Shown here: piece after piece, positions 1 to 7,850 of the stretch
How positions within the stretch are numbered: the stretch's first letter is position 1
Layout: each line of letters starts with the position of its first letter
Origin: Rhodohalobacter halophilus
Lineage (GTDB): Bacteria > Bacteroidota > Rhodothermia > Balneolales > Balneolaceae
Length of the DNA stretch: 60,771 nucleotides
Reading direction: 5' to 3'
Assembly: GCF_001715195.1 (NCBI RefSeq)
Contig: NZ_MDWE01000008.1
Coordinates: 1 to 60,771 of the forward strand
Program-made: the position numbers and the translations under genes
Notes under the pieces: generated by a model
What the model was told of the DNA's origin: nothing
The model's input: only the letters and a program-made list of their open reading frames with translations
Database searches by the model: none

Positions 1-424
1 ATCTTGGCCCGTTCCTCAAATGTTTCGTCAAGGTCGAGAAGTCCAATCACAGACCGGGTTGTGGTTTGAGCGAGCTGCACCGCCGCATATCGATAATTGG
101 TGATTCCATAACTGGCGTTAACGGGATCAACTACACTCAGATAAAGAACGCCATCCACTTCAACTTTCACATTATCCTTTGTGAAACACTCTTGAGGTTC
201 AACCTCAATGTCTCTTCACACAGATCCTGCTTGTATACCACCTTATCCACAAAAGGAATGAGTGCGTGAAATCCGGGGCCTAGCGTTTTGTGATAGTTTC
301 CGAGACGCTCTACGATGTGCGCATATTGGTTAGGTACCAGGCGCAATGCCTGTAAAAATTTGAATGTCAGATAGATCGCAAAAATCGCCAGTACAACCTG
401 GCTAATCATATTTAATGTACTCAT
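1..424 (-). pseudogene. SPFH (stomatin/prohibitin-like) paralog B, frameshifted and cut by window edge
   Basis: This is the second of two tandem SPFH membrane-scaffold genes. It starts with ATG at 424, has one N-terminal membrane segment (about residues 5-27), and then an SPFH start with the family-typical YAHIVERLGNYHKTLGPG stretch. Read straight, it ends at 167 after 85 codons. Near position 208 (coding-strand GAAGAGACATTGAGG) the frame slips. In the next frame the family sequence resumes with EVEPQECFTKDNVKVEVDG, then VNASYGITNYRYAAVQLAQT, and stays open to the window edge. A one-base loss (or two-base gain) explains this. The ATG overlaps the stop of paralog A as ATGA, so the two genes were translationally coupled. 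Members of this family form membrane ring or cage assemblies with NfeD partners. A real frameshift and a sequencing error cannot be separated here. Confidence 0.8.
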
Positions 425-1374
425 GATGTTGGCCCTTGTGGATTAGCTGATGAGGTTGAGTGACTGTTTTGGGTATGTTTCTTAAGTGTCCCAACCCCTT
501 CAAAAAAGATCTTCAAATTGGCAGTTTCCGTTGGCAGCACCGAAACATTGGTGTTCTTAATTATTTTGCCAAACTGATCGATATATTGCTCTACGAGCTT
601 GGTTTTAACTGCGATGTCTCCGCCCGGTTTTTCAATGGCCCTGGAAACCCGCCGGATACCATTGGCAGTAGCGGTTGCAACCAGTTCAATCTCTTTAGCG
701 CGTCCTTTTGCTTCGTTGATTCGTCGCTGTCTCTGAGCTTCAGAGATTAAAATCTGACTTTGCTGCTCTCCCTTTGATTCGTTAATTCGAGCCTCTCTGT
801 ACCCTTCAGAGTTCGTGATTTCAGCACGTTTTTCACGTTCAGCCTCCATCTGTTTCTCCATGGTGTCCACGATATCATTTGACGGGCTGATGTTCTTAAT
901 CTCGTAGCGCATCACTTTAATGCCCCAGGGATCTGCGGCTTTGTCAATTTCCTGAACAATATTCTCGTTCATCATGTCGCGCTCCGAAAACGTGTCATCG
1001 AGGGTAATTTTGCCGATTTCGCTCCGCATGGTGGTTTGCGCAAGATTCACGGCTGCAGCGATGTAATTGGATATCCCATAACTGGCGCGATACGCATCCA
1101 TCACCTTAATGTAGATGAGCCCGTCTACAGCTACTTCAATATTATCTTAGGTAATGCAGGTTTGGCTGGGTACATCAATCACCTGCTCACGCATCTCCTG
1201 CCGGTATGCGGCACGATCCACAAAAGGGATCATAAAATGAAACCCCGGAGATAGTGTCTTTTTATACTTTCCCAGGCGCTCCTGGATCACTTCTTCACGG
1301 AATTCCACAATGATGAAAAGGCGGGTTACAATCACAAAGAGGATTGCAAAAAATATGAGTAGTGCTGTCCACAT
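421..1374 (-). pseudogene. SPFH (stomatin/prohibitin-like) paralog A with in-frame stop
   Basis: This is an SPFH-family membrane protein with an N-terminal membrane helix (residues 3-24), then VEFREEVIQERLGKYKKTLSPG and FVDRAAYRQEMREQ. The frame meets TAA at 1147-1149 immediately after PSQTCIT. The family continues T-K-D-N at that point, and the next codons here read DNIEVAVDG in the same frame, so a lysine codon has become a stop. Downstream the frame stays open to 421 (YRASYGISNYIAAAVNLAQT, then the coiled-coil EAEREKRAEITNSEGYREA), with an internal ATG at 1104. A full-length product would be about 317 aa. The gene lies 2 bp after the NfeD gene and overlaps paralog B by 4 bp. It may be a pseudogene, a read-through gene, or a base-calling error. 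Confidence 0.8.
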
Positions 1375-1376
1375 AT

Positions 1377-1874
1377 TCAGTTTTTATTTCGTTTTTTATG
1401 TTGCTCTTTAGAGGGATCTTTTACGCCCAAGGGCTCAACAATCCAGGTTGTATTTTCGCGGTATTGGATTCGTGCTTTTTCGCCCGCTTTAATGGTACCG
1501 TCAAGAGATTTGGCTCTCCAGCTTACTCCATCAAGCCGAATTCTCCCGCTGTTATCCTCTTCATTGATCTCTTCAATAACTTCCACTATCTGATCCATCG
1601 CCTCATAATCTTCGTCTGCATACTTAAAATAGCTTTCGGGCTTTAAATATTTTTTGATGAACGGCCGAATGGCGATAGTTAGAACCACTGATAAGATCAA
1701 CCAAACGGCTACAGAAGATCCCACGCTCGAAAGCAGGCCAAAAAATCGAAGAACTCCCACGGTGAGACCGCTAAACCCTAAAAATAGAGCAACACCTCCG
1801 GGGAGTGCCATTTCAAGCAGCATCAGTAGAATACCACCGCCCAGAAATATCCAGGTTACTAGATCTGCATCCAT
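1377..1874 (-). CDS. NfeD-like membrane protein with OB-fold tail
   Basis: This 165-aa protein has an N-terminal membrane part of two to three helices (about residues 8-70, rich in L, G and V) and a C-terminal soluble domain (about 95-155). The soluble domain contains GRIRLDGVSWRAKSLDG, the NfeD OB-fold signature. NfeD-type proteins are encoded next to SPFH genes in many bacteria and are thought to help assemble or regulate SPFH membrane domains. Here the gene heads an NfeD-SPFH-SPFH operon with 2 bp to the next gene. It is intact even though both SPFH partners are disrupted. The tail is basic (EQHKKRNKN). It resembles the short YbbK/YuaF class and lacks the ClpP-like protease domain of long NfeD. 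Confidence 0.85.
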   Translation of the reverse strand: MDADLVTWIFLGGGILLMLLEMALPGGVALFLGFSGLTVGVLRFFGLLSSVGSSVAVWLILSVVLTIAIRPFIKKYLKPESYFKYADEDYEAMDQIVEVIEEINEEDNSGRIRLDGVSWRAKSLDGTIKAGEKARIQYRENTTWIVEPLGVKDPSKEQHKKRNKN

Positions 1875-2038
1875 ATCGTATATATAGATTGATGTTTTTT
1901 GATTAGGAAGGGATTTGTACGGTTAAAATCTACAAAGGTTATCCTGTAAATTGAGATCTGCTAAAGATCTTATATCTTTCACACTGTTTATTTAAGTAGA
2001 TAGTAACCTTACAAAGTCACCGGGTCTATACAGCTTTT

Positions 2039-2329
2039 TTATCCAAAAAACAGTTCGCTGTCCACCTCCTGTACCACGCGCCAGATCATGGTGCCGGAAT
2101 CAAAAACGAGGTGAAAATATCGCTCTTCTTTGGTCAAAACCACATAGTGGTAGTGATAGGCTTTGCCGACCCTTTCGCGATGCGTTTGGCGGATTTGCTT
2201 AATCCGGTGCTTCTCTCCGTTGCGAAGTTCAAACCGGTAGGGCGTAACTGCGTGAGGCAGATCGGGGGTGCGGAATCCCCGCATGACATTGAGTACATTA
2301 ATGGGCGGATATTTCTCTTCTTTGTTCAT
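2039..2329 (-). CDS. Conserved-looking 96-aa protein of unknown function in a DNA-damage cluster
   Basis: I do not recognise a characterised family with certainty. The 96-aa protein has no signal peptide or membrane helix. It is rich in basic and aromatic residues, with a distinctive HRERVGKAYHYHYVVLT centre and an acidic end (VVQEVDSELFFG). Its composition suggests a small compact beta-rich domain. It lies directly downstream, on the same strand, of the SRAP gene and two genes from DinB, which suggests a role with DNA repair or a translesion polymerase. That is inference from position only. The 71-bp gap before it contains a 9-bp inverted repeat. Confidence 0.6.
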   Translation of the reverse strand: MNKEEKYPPINVLNVMRGFRTPDLPHAVTPYRFELRNGEKHRIKQIRQTHRERVGKAYHYHYVVLTKEERYFHLVFDSGTMIWRVVQEVDSELFFG

Positions 2330-2371
2330 ACTGCTTCCTCTGAATTGTGGAGAAACAGTTTAAACATATAT

Positions 2372-2393
2372 CACACATATATCAATATGTGTG
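2372..2393. promoter_or_regulatory. 9-bp inverted repeat (possible operator) between SRAP and the 96-aa gene
   Basis: CACACATAT and ATATGTGTG are perfect inverted arms around ATCA. The left arm is preceded by a second CATATATCA copy. There is no T-run on either side, so it reads better as an operator than a terminator. The ATATGT hexamer recurs twice upstream of dinB (about 3194-3211). Confidence 0.35.
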
Positions 2394-2400
2394 CAGAATT

Positions 2401-3090
2401 TTATGAGAAAAGATCCCGGTAGGGGTTGATGAGCTGCTTTCCTGAATTTCTGGCACTGTTCACATCTTTGCCAACCCGGTAGAAAGAGATGTCATCATTT
2501 GGCCAGGGACGCAGCAGGTCTTTGAGGGAGTCTGTATCTGCGTTTTCCGGGTCCAGCCAGATATCCAGTTCTTCATCCAGCAGCATGGCCGGCATCCGGT
2601 CGTGAAGTTCAGAAATGGGTTTGTTGGCTTCGGTGGTGATAATGGTGAAACTTTTGATGGGAGCCTCACCCTCTCTCTGTGGCTTCCACTCCTCATAGAG
2701 CCCGGCAAAGTTCATCAAGTCGGATCGCTTTTGTGTAATGTAGTGAGGAATTTTTTCACCTCCGGCTTTCTTCCATTCATAAAATCCATTTGCCGGGATC
2801 ACACATCGTTTTGACTTGAAGGGTGAAGCATAAGACTTTTTCTGCTCCAATGATTCCGCCCTGGCATTAATCATCGAGTAGCCCGAGTCGATCTCTTTTG
2901 CCCAGAATGGAATCAGCCCCCAGCGATACTTGTCAATCTTTCGCTGATCTTCCCGCTGAACAATGACCGGCATATGCAGGCTCGGCGCCACATTGTAATT
3001 TTCTTCCACTGTGAATATCCCTTCCGGAGTTGCTCCGTATTTCTGCTGTAACTCCTGCAAGGTGGCTTTTAAAACGTAGCGTCCGCACAT
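2401..3090 (-). CDS. SOS response-associated peptidase (SRAP/YedK/HMCES family)
   Basis: This 229-aa protein begins MCGRYVLKAT. After removal of Met, Cys2 is the residue that forms a thiazolidine crosslink with abasic sites in single-stranded DNA. The other family residues are visible: N and E in NGFYEWKK (about 103-110), and the active-site His in ISELHDRMPAML (about residue 162). SRAP proteins shield abasic sites at replication forks. The gene is transcribed divergently from dinB across a 144-bp gap, which fits joint induction by DNA damage. The length is normal for the family. Confidence 0.95.
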   Translation of the reverse strand: MCGRYVLKATLQELQQKYGATPEGIFTVEENYNVAPSLHMPVIVQREDQRKIDKYRWGLIPFWAKEIDSGYSMINARAESLEQKKSYASPFKSKRCVIPANGFYEWKKAGGEKIPHYITQKRSDLMNFAGLYEEWKPQREGEAPIKSFTIITTEANKPISELHDRMPAMLLDEELDIWLDPENADTDSLKDLLRPWPNDDISFYRVGKDVNSARNSGKQLINPYRDLFS

Positions 3091-3234
3091 AGTGAGTGAT
3101 TTATATGTCAGTGGGGTTTATTGAATGGTAAAGATAGGGAGAATTTTGGCGCCTCGTTTGGCTTTGATGATAGCGGAATAACAACCATAAAAATATATGT
3201 ATGAAATATGTAAATAAACTTTTTATACTGTGGT
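3091..3234. promoter_or_regulatory. Divergent promoter region between SRAP and dinB
   Basis: This 144-bp gap must hold both promoters. The dinB-proximal half is AT-rich and holds two direct copies of ATATGT 5 bp apart (about 3194-3211). The same hexamer occurs in the inverted repeat at 2372-2393. I cannot assign a LexA site, because the box of this lineage is not known to me. Confidence 0.35.
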
Positions 3235-4563
3235 ATGGACCCGAAAAAGTATACCGATTATGATCTGGAACAGGATGTGCATCGCATAACGCTATACAGC
3301 ACGGTAGCGAAAGAGCATCAGCACATTTCCCGTAAAAAAAGATTATATCTGCATCTGGATATGAACTGTTTTTACGCACAGGTAGAACAGCAGGCGTATA
3401 ATCTCTACGGGTTACCGGTAGCGATGGGAGGCTGGCGTAAGCCGAACGGGGTGGCACGCGGCATTGTGGCTACAGCCAGTTACGAGGCGCGTTCGCTGGG
3501 AATAAAAACCGCCATGAGCGCATTTGAGGCATCACAAATTTGTCCATACCTGGTGTTTAAACAGATCGATTATGATAAGTACAAAGCGATCAGCCGGCAG
3601 CTGAAATCGATCCTCGACTCCTATTCACCGGAAGTGGAGAAGTACTCGATGGATGAGTACTTCATGGACATCACATTTTTGCTAAAAAAATCACGACATC
3701 AATTGGAAGGATATGCCCGGAAACTAAAAGAGGAAATTTATCGGAAGCTGGGATTGGTCTGTTCGGTGGGCATTGCAACCAGTAAAACCTATTCAAAACT
3801 GGCGTCAGATCTGCAGAAGCCAAAAGGGCTGTTCCTGATTCTCACACCGGATGATGCCGCCCAATATATCTACCCGCTCCCGATTGATGAAGTGTGGGGA
3901 ATTGGAAGGCGCCGCTATGAGCACCTGAAAAAGTACAACATCCACACCATTGCCGATACGGTTAAGCAAGGGAAGGTGCCGTTTCAGAAACTGTTTGGAG
4001 AGATGCAGGGGCAACTCTTTTGGGAAACGGTAGCCGGACGAGACAAAGCGCGGGTGCTGACCGATCAGGTTCATATTCCGGATGAAGTCAGTTACATGCA
4101 CACATTTTCGGACTGGACGGATAATCCCATTGAAGTGAAGGGCGAGATTGTCAAAGCCGTACGGAAAGTCTGCTACCGAATGCGTGGATATCAGCGAAAA
4201 GCAAGGCGCTGGGGTTGTCACATTCGCTACCAGGAAGCGCATTGGGATGGACATTCGTTTTCATTTACCACACCGGGGTTTACCAACCTGGACGACTATG
4301 TATTGGACGCATGCCTGACTGAAGCGATGCGAATTGTGAACAGTGCGCTGCAGAGAAATATCAAAATCAGGGGGATTGGCCTGCACACCATCGAAATGCA
4401 GCAGACCGAGCAGGGCGAACTATTTTTTCAGGAAGATAACGACCTGAAAGGGTTGACCCGGGCGGCCGACTGCCTGAATAACTGTTACGGACCCGATACA
4501 GTAGCAAAAGCGGCTATTCACGAAAGCGTAAAGGGGAAGACTCATTTTGTGAATCGGAGCTAA
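3235..4563 (+). CDS. dinB: Y-family DNA polymerase IV (DinB-like)
   Basis: This 442-aa translesion polymerase has catalytic motifs LHLDMNCFYAQVEQ (first metal-binding Asp, about residue 43), PVAMGGW, the ASYEARSLGIKTAM fingers motif, and KYSMDEYFMDIT with the Asp-Glu catalytic pair (about residues 139-140). It continues through SVGIATSKTYSKLASDLQKP and a helix-hairpin-helix-like IDEVWGIGRRRYEHL, to a little-finger domain. It is longer than Escherichia coli DinB (about 350 aa) and has an N-terminal extension of roughly 38 residues. No good Shine-Dalgarno precedes ATG 3235, so a slightly later start is possible. It is divergent from SRAP and presumably damage-inducible. The C-terminus shows no clear beta-clamp motif. 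Confidence 0.93.
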   Translation: MDPKKYTDYDLEQDVHRITLYSTVAKEHQHISRKKRLYLHLDMNCFYAQVEQQAYNLYGLPVAMGGWRKPNGVARGIVATASYEARSLGIKTAMSAFEASQICPYLVFKQIDYDKYKAISRQLKSILDSYSPEVEKYSMDEYFMDITFLLKKSRHQLEGYARKLKEEIYRKLGLVCSVGIATSKTYSKLASDLQKPKGLFLILTPDDAAQYIYPLPIDEVWGIGRRRYEHLKKYNIHTIADTVKQGKVPFQKLFGEMQGQLFWETVAGRDKARVLTDQVHIPDEVSYMHTFSDWTDNPIEVKGEIVKAVRKVCYRMRGYQRKARRWGCHIRYQEAHWDGHSFSFTTPGFTNLDDYVLDACLTEAMRIVNSALQRNIKIRGIGLHTIEMQQTEQGELFFQEDNDLKGLTRAADCLNNCYGPDTVAKAAIHESVKGKTHFVNRS

Positions 4564-4670
4564 CAGGTTGAACGGCGAAAAAATCGACGCTATGCCGGGC
4601 AAAAGACTCCTCATTTTTTCTTATTTTCAATCCGAAAATAGAGCAACTCATCAACTAAATCTGCCATACA

Positions 4671-5858
4671 ATGTATTCAAACCTGAAAGACGATCTGCGA
4701 GCGGAACTGGATCAAATCAAAAAAGATGGACTGTACAAAGAGGAGCGGGTGATTACCACGCCACAGGGTGCCGTCATCAAAACCACAAAAGGGGCTGAGG
4801 TGATCAACTTTTGTGCGAATAACTACCTGGGACTATCATCTCATCCACGGGTATTGGAAGCGGCAAAAAAGACGATTGATGAGTATGGTTATGGGATGTC
4901 TTCGGTTCGATTTATTTGCGGAACTCAGACGATTCACAAAGAGCTGGAAGCAAAAATATCTGAATTTTTAGGTACCGAGGATACCATTCTCTACGCAGCT
5001 GCATTTGATGCGAACGGTGGAGTTTTTGAGCCGCTTCTTGGCAAAGAGGATGCCATTATTTCTGATCAGCTGAATCACGCTTCTATCATTGATGGAGTTC
5101 GGTTGTGCAAAGCTCAGCGATATGTGTACAAGCATAACGACATGGCAGACCTGGAAGAGCAACTGAAAGCAGCTTCCGGAGCCCGAACAAAAATCATCGC
5201 CACAGACGGTGTTTTCTCCATGGATGGAACCATCGCCCAGCTTGATAAGATTTGTGATCTGGCGGATAAGTACGACGCTTTGGTAATGAGTGACGAATGC
5301 CACTCAACGGGATTTGTGGGTAAAACCGGCCGAGGTGTACACGAATACAGAGATGTGATGGGACGGGTGGATATCATTACAGGAACCTTAGGTAAGGCAC
5401 TTGGCGGGGCATCCGGTGGATTCACATCAGCACACAAAGAGATTGTGGATATGCTGCGACAGCGCTCACGTCCATACCTTTTTTCAAACACACTGGCTCC
5501 TGCTATTACCGGGGCATCCATTGAAGTGTTGAAGCTGTTGAGTGAAACAACAGAATTAAGAGATAAGCTGGAGGATAACACTACCTATTTTAGAAAAGCA
5601 ATGACCGATGCCGGTTTTGATATAAAACCCGGAAATCATCCCATTGTGCCGGTGATGCTGTATGATGCAAAAGTGTCGCAGGATTTTGCCGAAAAACTTC
5701 TGGAGAAGGGAATATATGTGATCGGATTCTACTACCCGGTTGTTCCAAAAGGAGAAGCCCGGATTCGCGTTCAGCTATCTGCGGTTCATGAAAAAGAGCA
5801 CCTTGATAAAGCGATCGAAGCATTTACAGAAGTGGGTAAGGAGCTTGGTGTGATATGA
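4671..5858 (+). CDS. kbl: Glycine C-acetyltransferase (2-amino-3-ketobutyrate CoA ligase)
   Basis: This 395-aa PLP enzyme of the alpha-oxoamine synthase family cleaves 2-amino-3-oxobutyrate with CoA to glycine and acetyl-CoA. Family landmarks are [13 protein letters not shown] (about 44-56), [43 protein letters not shown], and the PLP-binding lysine in [14 protein letters not shown] (Lys about 242). The length matches Escherichia coli Kbl. The next gene encodes the threonine dehydrogenase that produces its substrate, 92 bp downstream on the same strand, so the two form a threonine degradation unit. Confidence 0.95.
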   Translation: MYSNLKDDLRAELDQIKKDGLYKEERVITTPQGAVIKTTKGAEVINFCANNYLGLSSHPRVLEAAKKTIDEYGYGMSSVRFICGTQTIHKELEAKISEFLGTEDTILYAAAFDANGGVFEPLLGKEDAIISDQLNHASIIDGVRLCKAQRYVYKHNDMADLEEQLKAASGARTKIIATDGVFSMDGTIAQLDKICDLADKYDALVMSDECHSTGFVGKTGRGVHEYRDVMGRVDIITGTLGKALGGASGGFTSAHKEIVDMLRQRSRPYLFSNTLAPAITGASIEVLKLLSETTELRDKLEDNTTYFRKAMTDAGFDIKPGNHPIVPVMLYDAKVSQDFAEKLLEKGIYVIGFYYPVVPKGEARIRVQLSAVHEKEHLDKAIEAFTEVGKELGVI

Positions 5859-5950
5859 TAAATAAGTAATGAATCTCAGAGTTCCCCTTCTGAGTTAAGG
5901 AGGGGAATGTTCTACCATAACTGAAATTGAGAATAATATAGACTGTAATA

Positions 5951-6907
5951 ATGAGCAGAGTATTAGTAACCGGTGCTTGCGGACAGCTGGGAAGTGAACT
6001 GACTACTGAACTGAGAAAAATTTATGGCACAGAGAATGTAATCGCGTCCGACATTCGTGAGGCCAATGATCAAATAAGTGAAGGTCCGTTCGAATATCTG
6101 GACGTGATGAATAAAGAGCGGATTGAAGAGATTATAGAAACGTATGATGTCTCCATTATTTATCATCTTGCTGCGTTGCTCTCAGCCAACGCCGAAAAAA
6201 ATATAGATCTGGCGTGGAAGCTTAATATGGATGGCTTACTCAATGTGCTGAAGATCGCAAAGGAAAAGAGTCTTGAGCGTATTTTCTGGCCGAGTTCAAT
6301 CGCTGTTTTTGGTCCGGATACTCCAAAAAAAGATACTCCTCAAAACACACCGACCAATCCAACCACGGTTTATGGTATTACGAAAGTTGCCGGAGAGCAG
6401 TGGTGTGCCTATTTCCACAATAAATTTGGCGTGGATGTTCGCAGCCTCCGATATCCGGGACTGATCGGCTACAAATCGATGCCGGGTGGAGGTACAACCG
6501 ATTATGCCGTGGATATTTATCACAAGGCCCTGGCCGGTGAAACCTTCTCCTGTTTTCTTGAAAAGGATGCCGCTCTCCCGATGATGTATATGAGTGATGC
6601 CGTAAAAGCGACAATTGATCTGATGCAGGCGTCCGAAGACCAGGTGAACGTGCGAACCAGTTACAATGTGTCAGCCATCAGTTTTACGCCGGAGGAGATT
6701 GCCAATTCCATCAAAAAACAAATTCCGGACTTTGAAATTGAATATGAACCGGACTACCGGCAAGAGATCGCCTCCTCCTGGCCGGATAGCATTGATGATT
6801 CGGCCGCCCGTTCCGACTGGGGATGGAAACACGAGTTCGATCTGGACAGGATGACAGCGGATATCCTCGAAAACCTACCTAAGATTATTGAAAAGGCAGA
6901 AAGATAA
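5951..6907 (+). CDS. L-threonine 3-dehydrogenase, SDR (epimerase-like) type
   Basis: This 318-aa short-chain dehydrogenase oxidises threonine to 2-amino-3-oxobutyrate with NAD. It has the Rossmann motif GACGQLG (residues 7-13), YHLAALLSANAEKN, WPSSIAVFGPDTP, the catalytic pair in VYGITKVAGE (Tyr about 141, Lys about 145), and LRYPGLIGYKSMPGGGTTDYA, a signature of this threonine dehydrogenase class. This class is unrelated to the zinc-dependent Tdh of Escherichia coli. Placement directly after kbl supports the assignment. The 92-bp spacer contains a short imperfect hairpin (TTCCCCTT / AAGGAGGGG), which might attenuate between the genes. Confidence 0.93.
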   Translation: MSRVLVTGACGQLGSELTTELRKIYGTENVIASDIREANDQISEGPFEYLDVMNKERIEEIIETYDVSIIYHLAALLSANAEKNIDLAWKLNMDGLLNVLKIAKEKSLERIFWPSSIAVFGPDTPKKDTPQNTPTNPTTVYGITKVAGEQWCAYFHNKFGVDVRSLRYPGLIGYKSMPGGGTTDYAVDIYHKALAGETFSCFLEKDAALPMMYMSDAVKATIDLMQASEDQVNVRTSYNVSAISFTPEEIANSIKKQIPDFEIEYEPDYRQEIASSWPDSIDDSAARSDWGWKHEFDLDRMTADILENLPKIIEKAER

Positions 6908-6908
6908 A

Positions 6909-7020
6909 ATTCTGCGAAACTCTGCGAGAAAAATAATCTGGCCAAAAATGGGAGCTATATTCTAAACGAAATTTGATGGTTCTCGCTGAGTGACGCAGAT
7001 GATCCGCGGAGTTGCGCAGA
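6909..7020. repeat. Dispersed palindromic repeat, full form with conserved core (copy 1)
   Basis: The left arm (about 6910-6930) has two CTGCGA units. The core at 6949-6973 reads GGGAGCTATATTCTAAACG and on. The right arm (6979-7020) holds CTCGCTGAG, GACGCAG, CCGCGGAG and TTGCGCAGAG units in the opposite sense. The same core and arms recur at 7728-7845, on the other side of the single gene between them. Confidence 0.8.
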
Positions 7021-7076
7021 GTATTCAATACCATTCATTTTTTTCGTGGCAACGTAAATCATATAATGTTTAGCTG

Positions 7077-7700
7077 ATGCCTATTGAACCTGAACAAATC
7101 ATCCTGATCATTGAAGCCACAGGCACCTTCGCCTTTGCGGTATCGGGTGCAACGGCGGCAATCCGCAGCCGGTTTGACCTGTTTGGAATATTTGTTCTGG
7201 CATTTGCAACGGCCATTGGCGGCGGTACGATCCGCGACGTGATGATCGGAAATCTCCCCGTAAACTGGCTCACCGATACACTGGCCATCACCTCGGTTAT
7301 TGCCGGATTTATCTTCACGCTTCTCATCTATCGGCGGATGAAAAAACTGGAGGGATGGCTCTTCGCCTTTGATGCGGCCGGACTCGGGCTTTTCACCGTT
7401 ATGGGAACACAAATTGGCCTGGAAGCGGGAATGAGTGTGGGTATCTCCATCGCACTCGGAACCATCACAGGCTGCTTCGGTGGGGTGCTTCGGGATGTGC
7501 TGGCCGGAGATAAACCGCTTATTTTTCAGGAGGAGATCTACGCCATGGCTGCAGTCACGGGCGGAATTATATTTACCTTGATTTTACACTTCTTTGATAC
7601 ACTTTTTGTCGCTCAGCTAACCGGAATCGTTGTCATCGTACTCATCCGGGTCATCGTGGTGCGTTATAAAGTGGGTTTGCCGAGGATGAATGTCGACTAA
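7077..7700 (+). CDS. TRIC-type cation channel family membrane protein (UPF0126/YadS-YicG-like)
   Basis: This 207-aa protein has about seven hydrophobic segments and two homologous halves, each with the family's Gly-rich motif: ATAIGGGTIRDVMIG (about 44-58) and GTITGCFGGVLRDVLAG (about 128-144). This internal repeat defines the bacterial trimeric intracellular cation channel (UPF0126) family. Eukaryotic TRIC proteins are potassium channels of the ER, and bacterial roles are less certain. It is a monocistronic gene bracketed by two copies of the same palindromic repeat. Its placement after threonine degradation genes gives no firm functional link. Confidence 0.88.
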   Translation: MPIEPEQIILIIEATGTFAFAVSGATAAIRSRFDLFGIFVLAFATAIGGGTIRDVMIGNLPVNWLTDTLAITSVIAGFIFTLLIYRRMKKLEGWLFAFDAAGLGLFTVMGTQIGLEAGMSVGISIALGTITGCFGGVLRDVLAGDKPLIFQEEIYAMAAVTGGIIFTLILHFFDTLFVAQLTGIVVIVLIRVIVVRYKVGLPRMNVD

Positions 7701-7727
7701 AATCTAACCTGGCAACACCCTGCCTCA

Positions 7728-7850
7728 GCGAACCTCTGCGCAAAACTCAGCGTTTCTCTGCGAGAAAGATGATGAGGCTTATTTTTTGGAGTTATATTCT
7801 AAACGAAAATTTTTGTCTCTCGCAGAGTTGCGCAGAAGTTCGCAGCGGTT
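7728..7850. repeat. Dispersed palindromic repeat, full form with conserved core (copy 2)
   Basis: The left arm has CTCAGCG, CTCTGCG, CTCAGCG and CTCTGCGAGAAA units spaced about 10 bp. The core at 7788-7812 is GGAGTTATATTCTAAACG and on. The right arm (7817-7846) starts CTCTCGCAGAG. It matches copy 1 in both arms and core, and lies in the convergent gap before the DNA glycosylase gene. Confidence 0.8.

Noticed and set aside
167-1149. Programmed frameshift or stop read-through in the SPFH genes
   Set aside because: I see no slippery heptamer with a downstream stem at 208, and no read-through or selenocysteine-type context at 1147. Pseudogene or sequencing error is simpler.
3181-3234. A LexA box before dinB
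   Set aside because: Neither the Escherichia coli CTGT-N8-ACAG nor the Gram-positive GAACN4GTTC pattern is present. ATATGT repeats are noted but unassigned.
5881-5910. Terminator between kbl and the threonine dehydrogenase gene
   Set aside because: The CCCCTT / AAGGAGGGG pairing is imperfect and lacks a T-run, so I mention it only as a possible weak attenuator.
6909-7850. CRISPR array
   Set aside because: The repeated units are imperfect palindromes of variable length without regular repeats and spacers, and no cas genes are in the window.
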